Of a stretch of 64,000 nt of DNA, positions 33,524-41,827 are shown piece by piece. Source of the DNA: Rariloculus sp963665575 (GTDB lineage Bacteria; Pseudomonadota; Gammaproteobacteria; Steroidobacterales; Rariloculaceae); contig CAXXDW010000002.1 of the NCBI GenBank assembly GCA_963665575.2, positions 62,001 to 126,000 on the forward strand, read 5' to 3'. The translations under genes and the position numbers were made by a program. Within the stretch, counting starts at the first letter, position 1, and the number at the start of each line of letters is the position of its first letter. The notes beneath the pieces are model-generated. The model was not told the origin of the DNA and did not search any database. It saw nothing but the letters and a program-made list of their open reading frames with translations.

Positions 33524-33769
33524 ATGGCGAGCATTACGATCCGAAATATCGACGACGAGGTGAAGACACGGCTACGTGTGCGCGCAGCACAAAACGGCCG
33601 ATCCATGGAAGAGGAAGCCCGTCGCATCTTGCGCGAAGCGGTCCGGCGCAAGCACGACTCGCAAGATCTCGCGAGGCTTATCGGTGCTCGGTTCGGGGGC
33701 CTCTTGGTGGCGTGGAGCTCGAGTTGCCGCCGCGAGAGCCGGGTCGCGAGCCGCCCATTTTCGACTAGG
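33524..33769 (+). pseudogene. FitA/VapB-type antitoxin, frameshifted copy (island A)
   Basis: The first 55 residues (M-A-S-I-T-I-R-N-I-D-D-E-V-K, ribbon-helix-helix fold, R-S-M-E-E-E-A-R-R-I-L-R-E-A-V) are identical to the intact copy at 46602. Two extra bases near 33693-33700 then shift the frame, so the conserved toxin-wrapping tail (E-L-P-P-R-E-P-G-R-E-P) is lost. The original stop is bypassed and the frame runs on into the toxin, producing a potential 225-aa antitoxin-toxin fusion. Confidence 0.75.
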
Positions 33770-33778
33770 CAGGCGGCG

Positions 33779-34201
33779 ATGATCCTGCTGGACACCAACG
33801 TCGTTTCCGAACTTATGCGTTTGTCGCCTGACCCGGTCGTTGTAGCCTGGGTGTCCGATCGTCCGGCGGACAGTCTGTACTTTTCCGCCATTGGCGAGGC
33901 GGAACTGCGCTACGGACTGCAAGTTATGCCGATGGGACGGCGCAAGGAGAGAATTGGTTCCGAGGTGGAAGCCATGCTGCAGGAGGATTTCCAGGGGAGG
34001 ATCCTGCCCTTCGACAGCGCTGCGGCTCGTGCATACGCGAGCATTGCCGCAACGCGACGGGCGGCTGGCCGTCGCGTTGCCCTGGCCGATAGCCAGATCG
34101 CGGCAATCGCTGTTTCCCGCGGCATGGCGGTGGCGACCCGCAATGTCCGGGATTTCGAGGACACGGAAATAGAGGTGATCAATCCCTGGTTGCAGGCATG
34201 A
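33779..34201 (+). CDS. PIN-domain toxin, FitB/VapC-like
   Basis: 140 aa from ATG 33779. The PIN acidic residues are visible: L-L-D-T-N-V-V-S-E-L at the start, L-A-D-S-Q-I-A-A-I-A centrally, and T-R-N-V-R-D-F near the end. The I-G-E-A-E-L-R-Y-G and N-P-W segments are typical of FitB-like VapC ribonucleases. Because of the frameshift upstream it is in frame with the antitoxin, so both a free toxin and a fusion could be made. In island B the matching toxin is only a stub. Confidence 0.88.
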   Translation: MILLDTNVVSELMRLSPDPVVVAWVSDRPADSLYFSAIGEAELRYGLQVMPMGRRKERIGSEVEAMLQEDFQGRILPFDSAAARAYASIAATRRAAGRRVALADSQIAAIAVSRGMAVATRNVRDFEDTEIEVINPWLQA

Positions 34202-34516
34202 ACGGACTGCCGGTGATTGAATCGCCTTCCTGCTGCCGCGTGCTACGGTGCTGGCATGCCCGACGTCATATACGTTGCGAAGGTACTGGCCTGACGCGGC
34301 CGTGTTTGCGATTCAACACCTGGACTGCGGACACTTATCGACGTGAATTTGCATCCGATCAGGTCTGCTGCATCGGTTCTCGCGTGTCTTGCGTTGGTCT
34401 CTGGCCGGCTGTCGGCGAGATCAACGCGGACACCGCGCTCGATGAAACGACCATTGGCGCTAGTCTGTGCCTGGTTCGCGGCGACATCAGCACGGGCAAT
34501 ACTACGTAGCTTGCCC
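34202..34516. other. mosaic remnants between TA modules
   Basis: About 315 bp with no intact gene. Positions 34250-34300 match the end of the vapC gene at 45935-45980 (P-D-V-x-Y-V-A-x-V-x-A then stop). Positions 34490-34516 match the 3' end of the small membrane coiled-coil gene at 44728-44760. The array therefore once carried vapC and the small gene here. Confidence 0.6.
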
Positions 34517-34547
34517 GTGTATTCAATATTGTTTAACTTGAATACAC
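34517..34547. promoter_or_regulatory. parDE operator, perfect palindrome
   Basis: GTGTATTCAA at 34517-34526 and TTGAATACAC at 34538-34547 are perfect inverted arms with an 11-bp AT-rich spacer, 21 bp upstream of the parD start. The ribbon-helix-helix ParD usually binds such sites to autoregulate. The same half-site occurs upstream of mazE. Confidence 0.75.
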
Positions 34548-34568
34548 GATACGCGGTGAGAGGAGTTC

Positions 34569-34835
34569 ATGCGGCGCACGACCACGATGACGGTGCGCAT
34601 CAGCGGTGCACTTAGCGACTTTGTCTCGGCCAATGTGGGCGAATCGGGGGCATACGAGAGCGTCAGTGAGTACATTCGCGACCTGATTCGCCGCGACAAG
34701 ACTCGGGCCGAGCGGGAAGCCCTGGAACTTCTGAAGGCCGAGCTGAAACGCGCCTTTGCTGCGCCGGACGATTCCTACCATGCGCTGTCGGCTTCCGACG
34801 TGATCGCGAGAAACCGGTTGCTACCGAAGGCATGA
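34569..34835 (+). CDS. parD: ParD-like antitoxin, island A
   Basis: An 88-aa ribbon-helix-helix antitoxin: M-T-V-R-I-S-G-A-L-S-D-F-V, then Y-E-S-V-S-E-Y-I-R-D-L-I-R-R-D, matching ParD/CC2985 proteins. ATG 34569 follows GAGAGGAG. The stop overlaps the parE start by 4 bp. It is nearly identical to the copy at 44813. Confidence 0.9.
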   Translation: MRRTTTMTVRISGALSDFVSANVGESGAYESVSEYIRDLIRRDKTRAEREALELLKAELKRAFAAPDDSYHALSASDVIARNRLLPKA

Positions 34836-35146
34836 CGCGGATACGCGTCCAGGAAGCGGCCGCAGCACGCATCGACGATATCTACCGCTACACCCGAGAG
34901 CGCTGGGGCGAGGCCCAGGCAGACGAATACGTCACCGGCCTGTTTGACGCATTCGAAGGCATCGAGGCTGGCACGGCCGCATCGCGGCCGGTTCCCGCGC
35001 AGTTCGGGGTGGAGGGTTACGTCTTCCGATACAGGTCGCACTTCGTCTACTGGAAGCGATTGGCCGACGGAACACTCGGCATTGTCACGGTGCTGCATGA
35101 ACGCATGCACCAGATCGGTCGATTCCTCGCGGATCACGAGTCCTGA
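34832..35146 (+). CDS. parE: ParE-like toxin, island A
   Basis: A 104-aa RelE/ParE-superfamily toxin: A-A-A-A-R-I-D-D-I-Y-R-Y-T-R-E-R-W-G at the N-terminus, F-R-Y-R-S-H-F-V-Y-W-K and V-L-H-E-R-M-H at the C-terminus. ParE members poison DNA gyrase. This is the only complete copy; the one at 45076 has lost its C-terminal half. Confidence 0.9.
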   Translation: MTRIRVQEAAAARIDDIYRYTRERWGEAQADEYVTGLFDAFEGIEAGTAASRPVPAQFGVEGYVFRYRSHFVYWKRLADGTLGIVTVLHERMHQIGRFLADHES

Positions 35147-35285
35147 GAGGCGCCCGCAACCGGCACGCATCAGCTCCCGCTCGCAGTTACTCCGTCCGGT
35201 GGCCGGCAAAGCCCAACCGTCTGACGAGGAACTGAAGGCCATGCTGCGCTGGGCCAACGAGCCGCGCAAGGCGAATGGTTAGCGA

Positions 35286-35551
35286 CTATGCGAGATCGTT
35301 CAGGTCGAGCGGAACGACACGGGCGAAGAACGCAACGGCACCGTCGGCGTGGCCGGTGCCAACATAGAGTTCCGCCAACTGGCAGTTGACGCGGCCATCG
35401 AAGCGCTGGTACTTCCAAAAAAACCAAGTAAATCGAGTTTCGCCACTTTCGCCAGCAATTCCGCGCGGTTCCGGCGCGTGAATTGGCCAGGCGGCTCACG
35501 CTTGGGCAGAATCTCGTTTGCAGTCGCTCGGCACTTACGCGCGGGCGTCAT
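35286..35551 (-). pseudogene. small unknown ORF split by a homopolymer frameshift
   Basis: Read leftward, M-T-P-A-R-K-C-R-A-T ... A-K-L-D-L-L-G-F-F continues, after a frame change at a run of seven A/T (35417-35423), as W-K-Y-Q-R-F-D-G-R-V ... V-P-L-D-L-N-D-L-A-stop. Joined, it gives about 87 residues. The final D-L-N-D-L-A resembles the end of the XRE antitoxin at 46952. The family is not recognised; it may be a real gene with an indel or two unrelated remnants. Confidence 0.3.
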
Positions 35552-35571
35552 TTGGTCGAAGGAGAGTCGCT

Positions 35572-38286
35572 GTGCGGACAGGAACGTTGTTTCGGGTTGT
35601 CGGGTTGTCGATGATGTGTGGGCTCGCGTTCCCGACAGGAGGGCAGGTACTGCCGATCGAGCCGACGATCGTCCAGGGGCGGCCGGTCGTGCTTCTGCCG
35701 TCCGGCGTCGCGGAGCTTTCCGGTTCTGCGATGGCCGATGACGTGAATATCAGCGTATCGACCGACGAAAACCTGCGCACCCACCGCGCGTTCTATCACG
35801 GCAGCATCTACACGGCCTACGAGGATGCATCGAGGCCGGCGACTCGACTCGCGTTCGATCCGGCGTCACGACGGTTCAGAACCTTGTCGTCGACCATCCG
35901 GGTCGAACTGCACGATCCCGACAATATCGAAACACTGGTCCGCGACCAGGGTGCGTTCCATGGCAAGTCATACCCCGAACTGGGGTTCGCGTTGATCCGG
36001 CTGGGACGCGACGTGGACCTTGCGCGCGCCGTCGGACTATTGAACGCGGACCCGCGCGTCCGTGAAGCGCATCTCCAGTTTGAGCCCGTGCTGCGCGAGC
36101 CAATGGTCGCGCCGATCCTCCGCGCTCGGCCAGGAGCATCTTCGACGCGCCCATCAGGTAAGTCGGGAACGACGGACTCGCTTGCATCGAAGATTTACAT
36201 CTTTACCAGAATCGACATTCAGGAAGACGACTTTGCCCTGAACGTCCGGATTGCGAACTTCGGCGCAGGCGCTTCGGTTGCGGCAACGTTTCGAGCCCAG
36301 TTGTTCAGGTTCGTGCCGGACGACTCGACGATGGACGTAAACGACGTAACCATATCGCTTGTCGCGACTACGGATGCGCAGATTCCTGCCCTCGATGGCA
36401 AGGACGCGTCGCTGAAGATAGAGTTGCTGTTCAGCACCAACGAACTCCATGCGGGCGAGACCTACTATGTGTTGCTCCGCGCATTCGAAGGAACCGACAT
36501 GCTGGACGACGCTGAGGTGCTCGCGCGAAGCTTCAGCGGCTTTACTCTGGACGGCCTGAAACGCGTGCAGCATGTCTGCATCGAGCCGGGCCGGGGTTCT
36601 GCCGCCGGCACCCCGGACCCTCTCTTGGCGCAGCAATGGTATCTGGACAACACCGGTCAGACCGCTTATGCCGCCAGTGGCGGAGTTCGCGACGAGGACG
36701 TGCAGATGGACGATGTGCTTGAGGATGGCCCCACCGGCAACGGCGTACGGGTGGCCGTTGTCGATTCCGGCCTTGAGATTTGTCATCCTGATCTCAGAGC
36801 CAATGTCGAGGCCGGCGCATCCTACAACTTCAATGCGATCGAGTCGGTCGCTGCATTTTATGTACCGGAGGCGTTTCGACTCGACTCGACCGACCCGTTC
36901 AATTTCGAGTCCGTGGGCGATCACGGAACCAGCGTCGCGGGCATCATCGCGGCGGAGGCCGACAACGGCATCGGCATTCGCGGGATCGCGCCCGACGTCC
37001 GGCTGCGCGGTTACAATTTTCTTAACGCGGTCGACTCGTTGCAGGCGTTTATCGGATCGCTCGGCGCAAGTCGTTTCCTGCCGGATTCAAGCGATGTCGA
37101 TGTCTTCAATTTGAGCTGGGGAAGCCTCGGGGAATCGCCGGTCAACCCCGATCCGATAACCGAACAGGTGTTCGCGCTCGGCACTCGAACGTTGCGCTCC
37201 GGGCTTGGCGCCGTCTATGTCAAGGCGGCGGGCAACGGCTTTCAGCGGTGCATGTCGCTCGAACAAGAGATCAACGCTGAGATCGGCTGCGTATCGTCCA
37301 ACTCCGACGACGTCAACAACCTGCCTTACGTGATCGTCGTCGGTGCCTTCAACGCGCGCGGCAAGCGATCGAGTTACTCCAGTGCCGGGCCGAACCTGTG
37401 GGTCAGCGCGCCCGGGGGCGAGTACGGTGTCAGCGAACCGGCGTTGGCAACGGTGGATCAGATGGGCCTCAAGCGTGGCTTGCCGGTGATCCTGGAACCG
37501 TTGTTCGGGTTTGCAGCTCCGCTCGACGATCAATCGACGGTGAATCCCGATGGCGACTACACGGCGCTCATAAACGGTACTTCGGCGGCCGTACCGAACG
37601 TGACCGGGGCCGTCGCGCTGCTGCTTGAAGAGGAGCCAGGTCTGACCTGGCGCGATGTCAAGTATGTTCTCGCGAAGACCGCTCGCAAGATCGACCCCAA
37701 CATTGCGGCGTTCAGGGAAACGTTCGGTACGAACCCGCGCACGCTGCGGCTTGCCTGGACGAACAATGCCGCAGGCTACAGCTATCACGACTGGTACGGC
37801 TTCGGTGCCGTGGACATCGACGCCGCGGTCGACTTCCTTGACGACTACACTCCTGACTCTCTGGGCGAATTCAGACAATCCGGGTGGTTCGAGAAGAACA
37901 CTTCGCTTTCGATACCGGACAACAATGGCGCAGGCGCCATTCAAACGCTATCGGTGAGCGGCTTGCCTGACGATGCGAGCATCGAAGCGGTGGTTCTGGA
38001 GGTAGACGTCAGCCATGATTTTCCGAACGATCTCGGCATTCATCTCGATTCGCCGCACGGCACGCGCAGCGTTCTCAACCAGGCGTTCAGTGAAACGCTT
38101 GCTATTGACGACGGCGACAACAAGGTTGAGTTCAAGTGGCGCATCCTGAGCAACGCCTTCTTCGGGGAAACGCCGAACGGAACCTGGAGGATCGAGGTGT
38201 TCGATGCGGCGGCCGAAGATACCGGTACGCTCGAGGCGTGGCGCCTGCAGATCTATTACGGCACGCATCCTTCAGACGATGACTGA
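35572..38286 (+). CDS. kexin-like subtilisin protease with P domain
   Basis: 904 aa from GTG 35572, chosen because AAGGAG lies 7 nt upstream and it yields a short signal peptide. After a propeptide-like region of about 350 residues comes the S8 catalytic domain with D398 (A-V-V-D-S-G), H451 (G-D-H-G-T-S-V-A-G) and S671 (N-G-T-S-A-A-V-P). A C-terminal P/homo-B domain (about 790-900) contains L-G-I-H-L-D-S-P-H-G-T and N-G-T-W-R-I-E-V-F-D. The layout is that of bacterial furin/kexin relatives, secreted enzymes cutting after basic residues. Transcribed alone. Confidence 0.92.
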   Translation: MRTGTLFRVVGLSMMCGLAFPTGGQVLPIEPTIVQGRPVVLLPSGVAELSGSAMADDVNISVSTDENLRTHRAFYHGSIYTAYEDASRPATRLAFDPASRRFRTLSSTIRVELHDPDNIETLVRDQGAFHGKSYPELGFALIRLGRDVDLARAVGLLNADPRVREAHLQFEPVLREPMVAPILRARPGASSTRPSGKSGTTDSLASKIYIFTRIDIQEDDFALNVRIANFGAGASVAATFRAQLFRFVPDDSTMDVNDVTISLVATTDAQIPALDGKDASLKIELLFSTNELHAGETYYVLLRAFEGTDMLDDAEVLARSFSGFTLDGLKRVQHVCIEPGRGSAAGTPDPLLAQQWYLDNTGQTAYAASGGVRDEDVQMDDVLEDGPTGNGVRVAVVDSGLEICHPDLRANVEAGASYNFNAIESVAAFYVPEAFRLDSTDPFNFESVGDHGTSVAGIIAAEADNGIGIRGIAPDVRLRGYNFLNAVDSLQAFIGSLGASRFLPDSSDVDVFNLSWGSLGESPVNPDPITEQVFALGTRTLRSGLGAVYVKAAGNGFQRCMSLEQEINAEIGCVSSNSDDVNNLPYVIVVGAFNARGKRSSYSSAGPNLWVSAPGGEYGVSEPALATVDQMGLKRGLPVILEPLFGFAAPLDDQSTVNPDGDYTALINGTSAAVPNVTGAVALLLEEEPGLTWRDVKYVLAKTARKIDPNIAAFRETFGTNPRTLRLAWTNNAAGYSYHDWYGFGAVDIDAAVDFLDDYTPDSLGEFRQSGWFEKNTSLSIPDNNGAGAIQTLSVSGLPDDASIEAVVLEVDVSHDFPNDLGIHLDSPHGTRSVLNQAFSETLAIDDGDNKVEFKWRILSNAFFGETPNGTWRIEVFDAAAEDTGTLEAWRLQIYYGTHPSDDD

Positions 38287-38376
38287 AACCAGGAGTAAGA
38301 AAAGTTCGCGTCGGCGCGCTGACGGTGCGATGGTGAGGCGCCGCCTATTCTTGTCCCTGTTATTTCCTGCGGGCGG

Positions 38377-39456
38377 CTACTGCGAATCTCCAGTCGCCTG
38401 TGTCGGCGGCACGAGCGAGGCCAGGTAGGCCACGATGTTCGTCATGTCCTCGACCGACAGCTCCGCAAGCACCGCATCCATGAGCTCGACGCCGAGCCCG
38501 TTACGCGTGCCGACCTTCATGTCGTGGAGCTGGCGCATCATGTAGCTTGGCGACCGCCCGGCGATGCCCGGCATGTTGGCGAGCCCCATGAGGTCCGGCC
38601 CGTGGCAGATCGCGCACTGGATCGTCTTGCCGCCGCCGGTCGTGACGAGTTCCTCGCCCTTTTCGAGGCTGCCGACGGGCGCGTAGGCGATCCAGCTCGA
38701 GCGCGGGTTTCTGAGGTAATTGGCCTGAAACTCGTCGACCGGCGTCTCGACGATCCGCCCGTCGAGCGGTTCGGTCGGCTCACCGCCGACGGTGATGTAC
38801 ATGTTGCCCTCTTCTAGGTGCATTTCCGGGATCAGGTCGGCCTCGATCACCTCGATCCAGGGCGTCCACGGCATCGCTGCGAAGTACTCCGCCGACTCGC
38901 GTATCTCCTCTTCGCTCATGGCGGCTGCGAGCAGGTTCATCGTCGGGTAGTTGTGCTTGCGCGGGTCCGCACTCTGCCGCAGCCCGCTCGCCATGTCCTG
39001 CAACTGCCGGATCGTGTATTCGACGGGCTGCCCGGCGGGCGGTGCGTTCTCCGGCCGCCCCTTGCCGTTGGGCAGGTGGCAGGAGGCGCAGCCCCAGCCG
39101 CGCACGGGGATGAGACTCTCCGGTCCGCGCCGCATGATCTCGGGCATGGGAGGATGGTCGCCGGGAAACCAGTCGATGACGTTGTGGCCGTCGCGGATCT
39201 CCATGCGACTGTAGGTCGCGTCGCTGCCCTCGACCTGGCGTGGCATGGTTACGTCTTCCGGGTCGTCGCCCTCGCGAATGTCCAGAGTCGGGAAGGGCTG
39301 CGCGGCCGGCCCGTCGCCGGGCTGCGGCTGCGTACTCCAGGCGTATGCCCACAGCGGCAACGGTTCGAACGGCTCGGGAGCCTGCGCCTGGGCCAGGTGC
39401 GTTCCAAATACCGAACAAAGACCGACGAGAAGCCCGCTGCGGAAAAGCTGTGTCAT
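38377..39456 (-). CDS. secreted diheme cytochrome c
   Basis: 359 aa from ATG 39456 (GGGAG 5 bp upstream). A signal peptide ends near A-Q-A-Q-A; two c-type heme sites, C-A-S-C-H (about 123-127) and C-A-I-C-H (about 281-285), lie in two cytochrome domains, with candidate axial methionines further on. It would carry electrons in the periplasm. No oxidase or dehydrogenase partner is adjacent, so its redox partner is unknown. Confidence 0.88.
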   Translation of the reverse strand: MTQLFRSGLLVGLCSVFGTHLAQAQAPEPFEPLPLWAYAWSTQPQPGDGPAAQPFPTLDIREGDDPEDVTMPRQVEGSDATYSRMEIRDGHNVIDWFPGDHPPMPEIMRRGPESLIPVRGWGCASCHLPNGKGRPENAPPAGQPVEYTIRQLQDMASGLRQSADPRKHNYPTMNLLAAAMSEEEIRESAEYFAAMPWTPWIEVIEADLIPEMHLEEGNMYITVGGEPTEPLDGRIVETPVDEFQANYLRNPRSSWIAYAPVGSLEKGEELVTTGGGKTIQCAICHGPDLMGLANMPGIAGRSPSYMMRQLHDMKVGTRNGLGVELMDAVLAELSVEDMTNIVAYLASLVPPTQATGDSQ

Positions 39457-39695
39457 GGTGTCTCCCACGTTTGCGCTTGCTGAAACTCGACCGACGATTC
39501 GTCGGTTTTGGTCTTGAACTCGTGCGCCGTCCGCTCAGACGAGACTCTAATGCGCGGCTGGCAGCCCGGTCAACGAGACGCACGGTAGCGCTGAAGTCCT
39601 CCAAATCTGTCTGAAGTGGAGCGATTCTGACCGCAGCGCTTGGTCAGGACGGTGACGTGGGGTATCTTACTTTCACTTTACCTGGAGAGTCCGCG

Positions 39696-39971
39696 ATGCC
39701 ACCACGCGAACGGATCACCACCACGGTTTCGACGAAAGGTCAGATAGTTCTGCCCATTGGAATCCGCCGGGCGCTGCGCTGGGGCGCGGGAACGCGCCTG
39801 TCCGTTGAGAACACGCCCGAGGGCGTGCTGCTGAAACCGGCAACAACTTTCGTTGGGACGCGGTCTGATGATGTATTCGGCAGCCTTGCCTGCGAAGGGC
39901 CGCCCAAGTCCATCGCGGAGATGGACGAGGGCGTGCTGGCGGAAGCCGGCAAACGCCATGCGAGCGATTGA
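39696..39971 (+). CDS. AbrB-type antitoxin
   Basis: 91 aa from ATG 39696 (GGAGAG upstream). T-T-V-S-T-K-G-Q-I-V-L-P-I-G-I-R is the SpoVT/AbrB swapped-hairpin signature. It overlaps the following PIN toxin by 14 bp, giving a VapBC-type module separate from the two TA islands. The acidic tail would mask the toxin. Confidence 0.88.
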   Translation: MPPRERITTTVSTKGQIVLPIGIRRALRWGAGTRLSVENTPEGVLLKPATTFVGTRSDDVFGSLACEGPPKSIAEMDEGVLAEAGKRHASD

Positions 39972-40344
39972 CACGAATATCGTCGTGCGGTATCTGACCG
40001 GCGACGAGCCGGAACAATCCGCGACGGCCAGGACCCTCGTCGACACCGGAGACATATTTGTCGCGATCACGGTTCTGCTCGAAAGCGAGTGGGTCCTCCG
40101 CAGCGTCTACGGCTTTACCGGACCGACGGTTGCTCAGGCCCTGCGAGCGTTTGCGGGGCTCCCGGGAGTGACAGTCGAGAACCCGGCGCGACTTGCCGCA
40201 GCGCTCGGTCACGCGGAACGGGGCATGGATTTCGCCGATGCGCTGCATCTCGGCGCCGCGGAGGAATGTGAAGCGATGTTGACGTTCGACCGTCGGTTCG
40301 TCGAGGTCGCAAGGGGCGCCTCTGTCCGCGTCGCTTACCCCTGA
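39958..40344 (+). CDS. PIN-domain toxin (VapC-like)
   Basis: A 128-aa PIN protein. Acidic residues appear in R-A-I-D-T-N-I-V-V-R-Y, L-L-E-S-E-W-V-L, M-D-F-A-D-A-L-H-L and L-T-F-D-R-R-F, the standard VapC ribonuclease order. ATG 39958 lies within the end of the antitoxin gene. Confidence 0.9.
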   Translation: MRAIDTNIVVRYLTGDEPEQSATARTLVDTGDIFVAITVLLESEWVLRSVYGFTGPTVAQALRAFAGLPGVTVENPARLAAALGHAERGMDFADALHLGAAEECEAMLTFDRRFVEVARGASVRVAYP

Positions 40345-40420
40345 GTGACGCTCGAACGCGGCCGCGCCGCTGAATCTATAATCGCACGCCAACCTCCAAA
40401 TCGTTCAAGGAACTGAAGAT

Positions 40421-41302
40421 ATGGCTGAGAGAGTAGCGTTCGTCGGGCTTGGCGTGATGGGCTTTCCGATGGCCGGCTGGCTCAGCGGCGAGGGCCACTC
40501 GGTCGCCGTCTACAACCGCACGCGGGAGAAGGCCAAAGCCTGGGCCGAACGCTACGAGGGCACTGTTGCCGGCTCGCTGGCCGAGGCCGTGGTGGGTGCG
40601 GATATCGTTTTCACCTGCGTCGGCGACGACCCCGACTTGCGGGAGGTCGTGCTGGGTTCGGACGGCCTGATCCAGGCGATGCGGCCGGGCACGGTATTTG
40701 TCGATCACACGACGGCATCGGCGGACCTCGCGCGGGAGATTGCCGAGGCTGGCAGCAAACGCGGCGTCGCCTGTCTCGATGCGCCGGTCTCCGGCGGTCA
40801 GGCAGGCGCCGAGCAGGGCACGCTGACCGTCATGGTCGGCGGCGAACGCGACGCCTTCGACCGTGCCGAGCCCGTGATCGATGCGTATTCGAAAAGCGTC
40901 CGGCTGCTCGGCCCGGCGGGCTCCGGGCAGTTGACGAAAATGGTCAACCAGATTGCGATCGCGGGTGTCGTGCAGGGACTGGCCGAAGCGCTCAATTTCG
41001 CCGTCAGGGCAGGGCTCGATCCGGCGGCCGTGATCGACACGATCTCCAGGGGCGCCGCGCAGTCCTGGCAGATGGAGAACCGCTGGGAGACGATGGTCGC
41101 GGACAAATTCGAGTTCGGATTCGCGGTCGAGTGGATGCGCAAGGATCTGCGCATCTGTCTGCAGGAAGCGCGCGGCAACGGCGCGGAACTGCCGGTTGCC
41201 GCACTCGTCGACCAGTTCTATGCCGACGTCGAGAGCATGGGCGGATCGCGCTGGGATACGTCGAGCCTGATCGCGCGGCTCAATCGTCGCGCCAAGGCCT
41301 GA
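40421..41302 (+). CDS. 3-hydroxyisobutyrate dehydrogenase-family oxidoreductase
   Basis: A 293-aa beta-hydroxyacid dehydrogenase. The N-terminal Rossmann motif G-L-G-V-M-G-F-P-M-A-G and N-R-T of strand 2 (NADP-type) are followed by D-A-P-V-S-G-G-Q-A-G-A and the catalytic-lysine segment L-T-K-M-V-N-Q-I. Family members oxidise 3-hydroxyisobutyrate, tartronate semialdehyde or glyoxylate/succinic semialdehyde. The substrate is not decidable here. AAGGA precedes the ATG. Monocistronic. Confidence 0.9.
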   Translation: MAERVAFVGLGVMGFPMAGWLSGEGHSVAVYNRTREKAKAWAERYEGTVAGSLAEAVVGADIVFTCVGDDPDLREVVLGSDGLIQAMRPGTVFVDHTTASADLAREIAEAGSKRGVACLDAPVSGGQAGAEQGTLTVMVGGERDAFDRAEPVIDAYSKSVRLLGPAGSGQLTKMVNQIAIAGVVQGLAEALNFAVRAGLDPAAVIDTISRGAAQSWQMENRWETMVADKFEFGFAVEWMRKDLRICLQEARGNGAELPVAALVDQFYADVESMGGSRWDTSSLIARLNRRAKA

Positions 41303-41441
41303 TCGGGATGAGCGACCGAGTTCGGCGCGGCAGCGGCGGCCGAGCGCCGCGTAGTGCGCTGCGGCCTCCTTTGGCATCCGCATTTCCTATTCGCTGACCT
41401 TGCGCAGCCGCCGCGTTGAGTCGCCGCGGCAACGATTGCGG

Positions 41442-41825
41442 TCAGCCGGCCTTGAGGCGCCCGATCAGGCGGTTGAGCAGAAAAAGCACGGACGGAACGG
41501 CCAGAATAGACGGCAGAAACGCGTCTCCCTCAAGAATTCCCACCAGGATGGCGCCCGCCATGGCCAGTAGCATCACGGCGTTGAGCCGGACGATCGCGAG
41601 CGACGCACCGTGCCACGGTCCCCTGGCGATCCTGCCGAACGACTTGAGAAAGATCAGCACGAGCGACACCGGGTGAAGCACGTAGATGCTCACCACCACG
41701 AGCACCAGCCCGAAATCGAGCGCGCCGAAGCCCTGAATGCCAAGGAGCATCAAGGGAAAGATCAGTGCGAGCAGACCCGCGGTCACGAGCGTCAGTACCT
41801 TCAGAACCGTCTGGACCGTATCCAT
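41442..41825 (-). CDS. small hypothetical membrane protein
   Basis: 127 aa with four predicted membrane helices (V-T-A-G-L-L-A-L-I-F-P-L, L-V-L-V-V-V-S-I-Y-V-L, A-V-M-L-L-A-M-A-G-A-I, and one near S-V-L-F-L-L). The ATG at 41825 lies 3 bp after the stop of the ankyrin gene, so the two are co-transcribed and probably coupled. No family is recognised. Confidence 0.6.
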   Translation of the reverse strand: MDTVQTVLKVLTLVTAGLLALIFPLMLLGIQGFGALDFGLVLVVVSIYVLHPVSLVLIFLKSFGRIARGPWHGASLAIVRLNAVMLLAMAGAILVGILEGDAFLPSILAVPSVLFLLNRLIGRLKAG

Positions 41826-41827
41826 GG

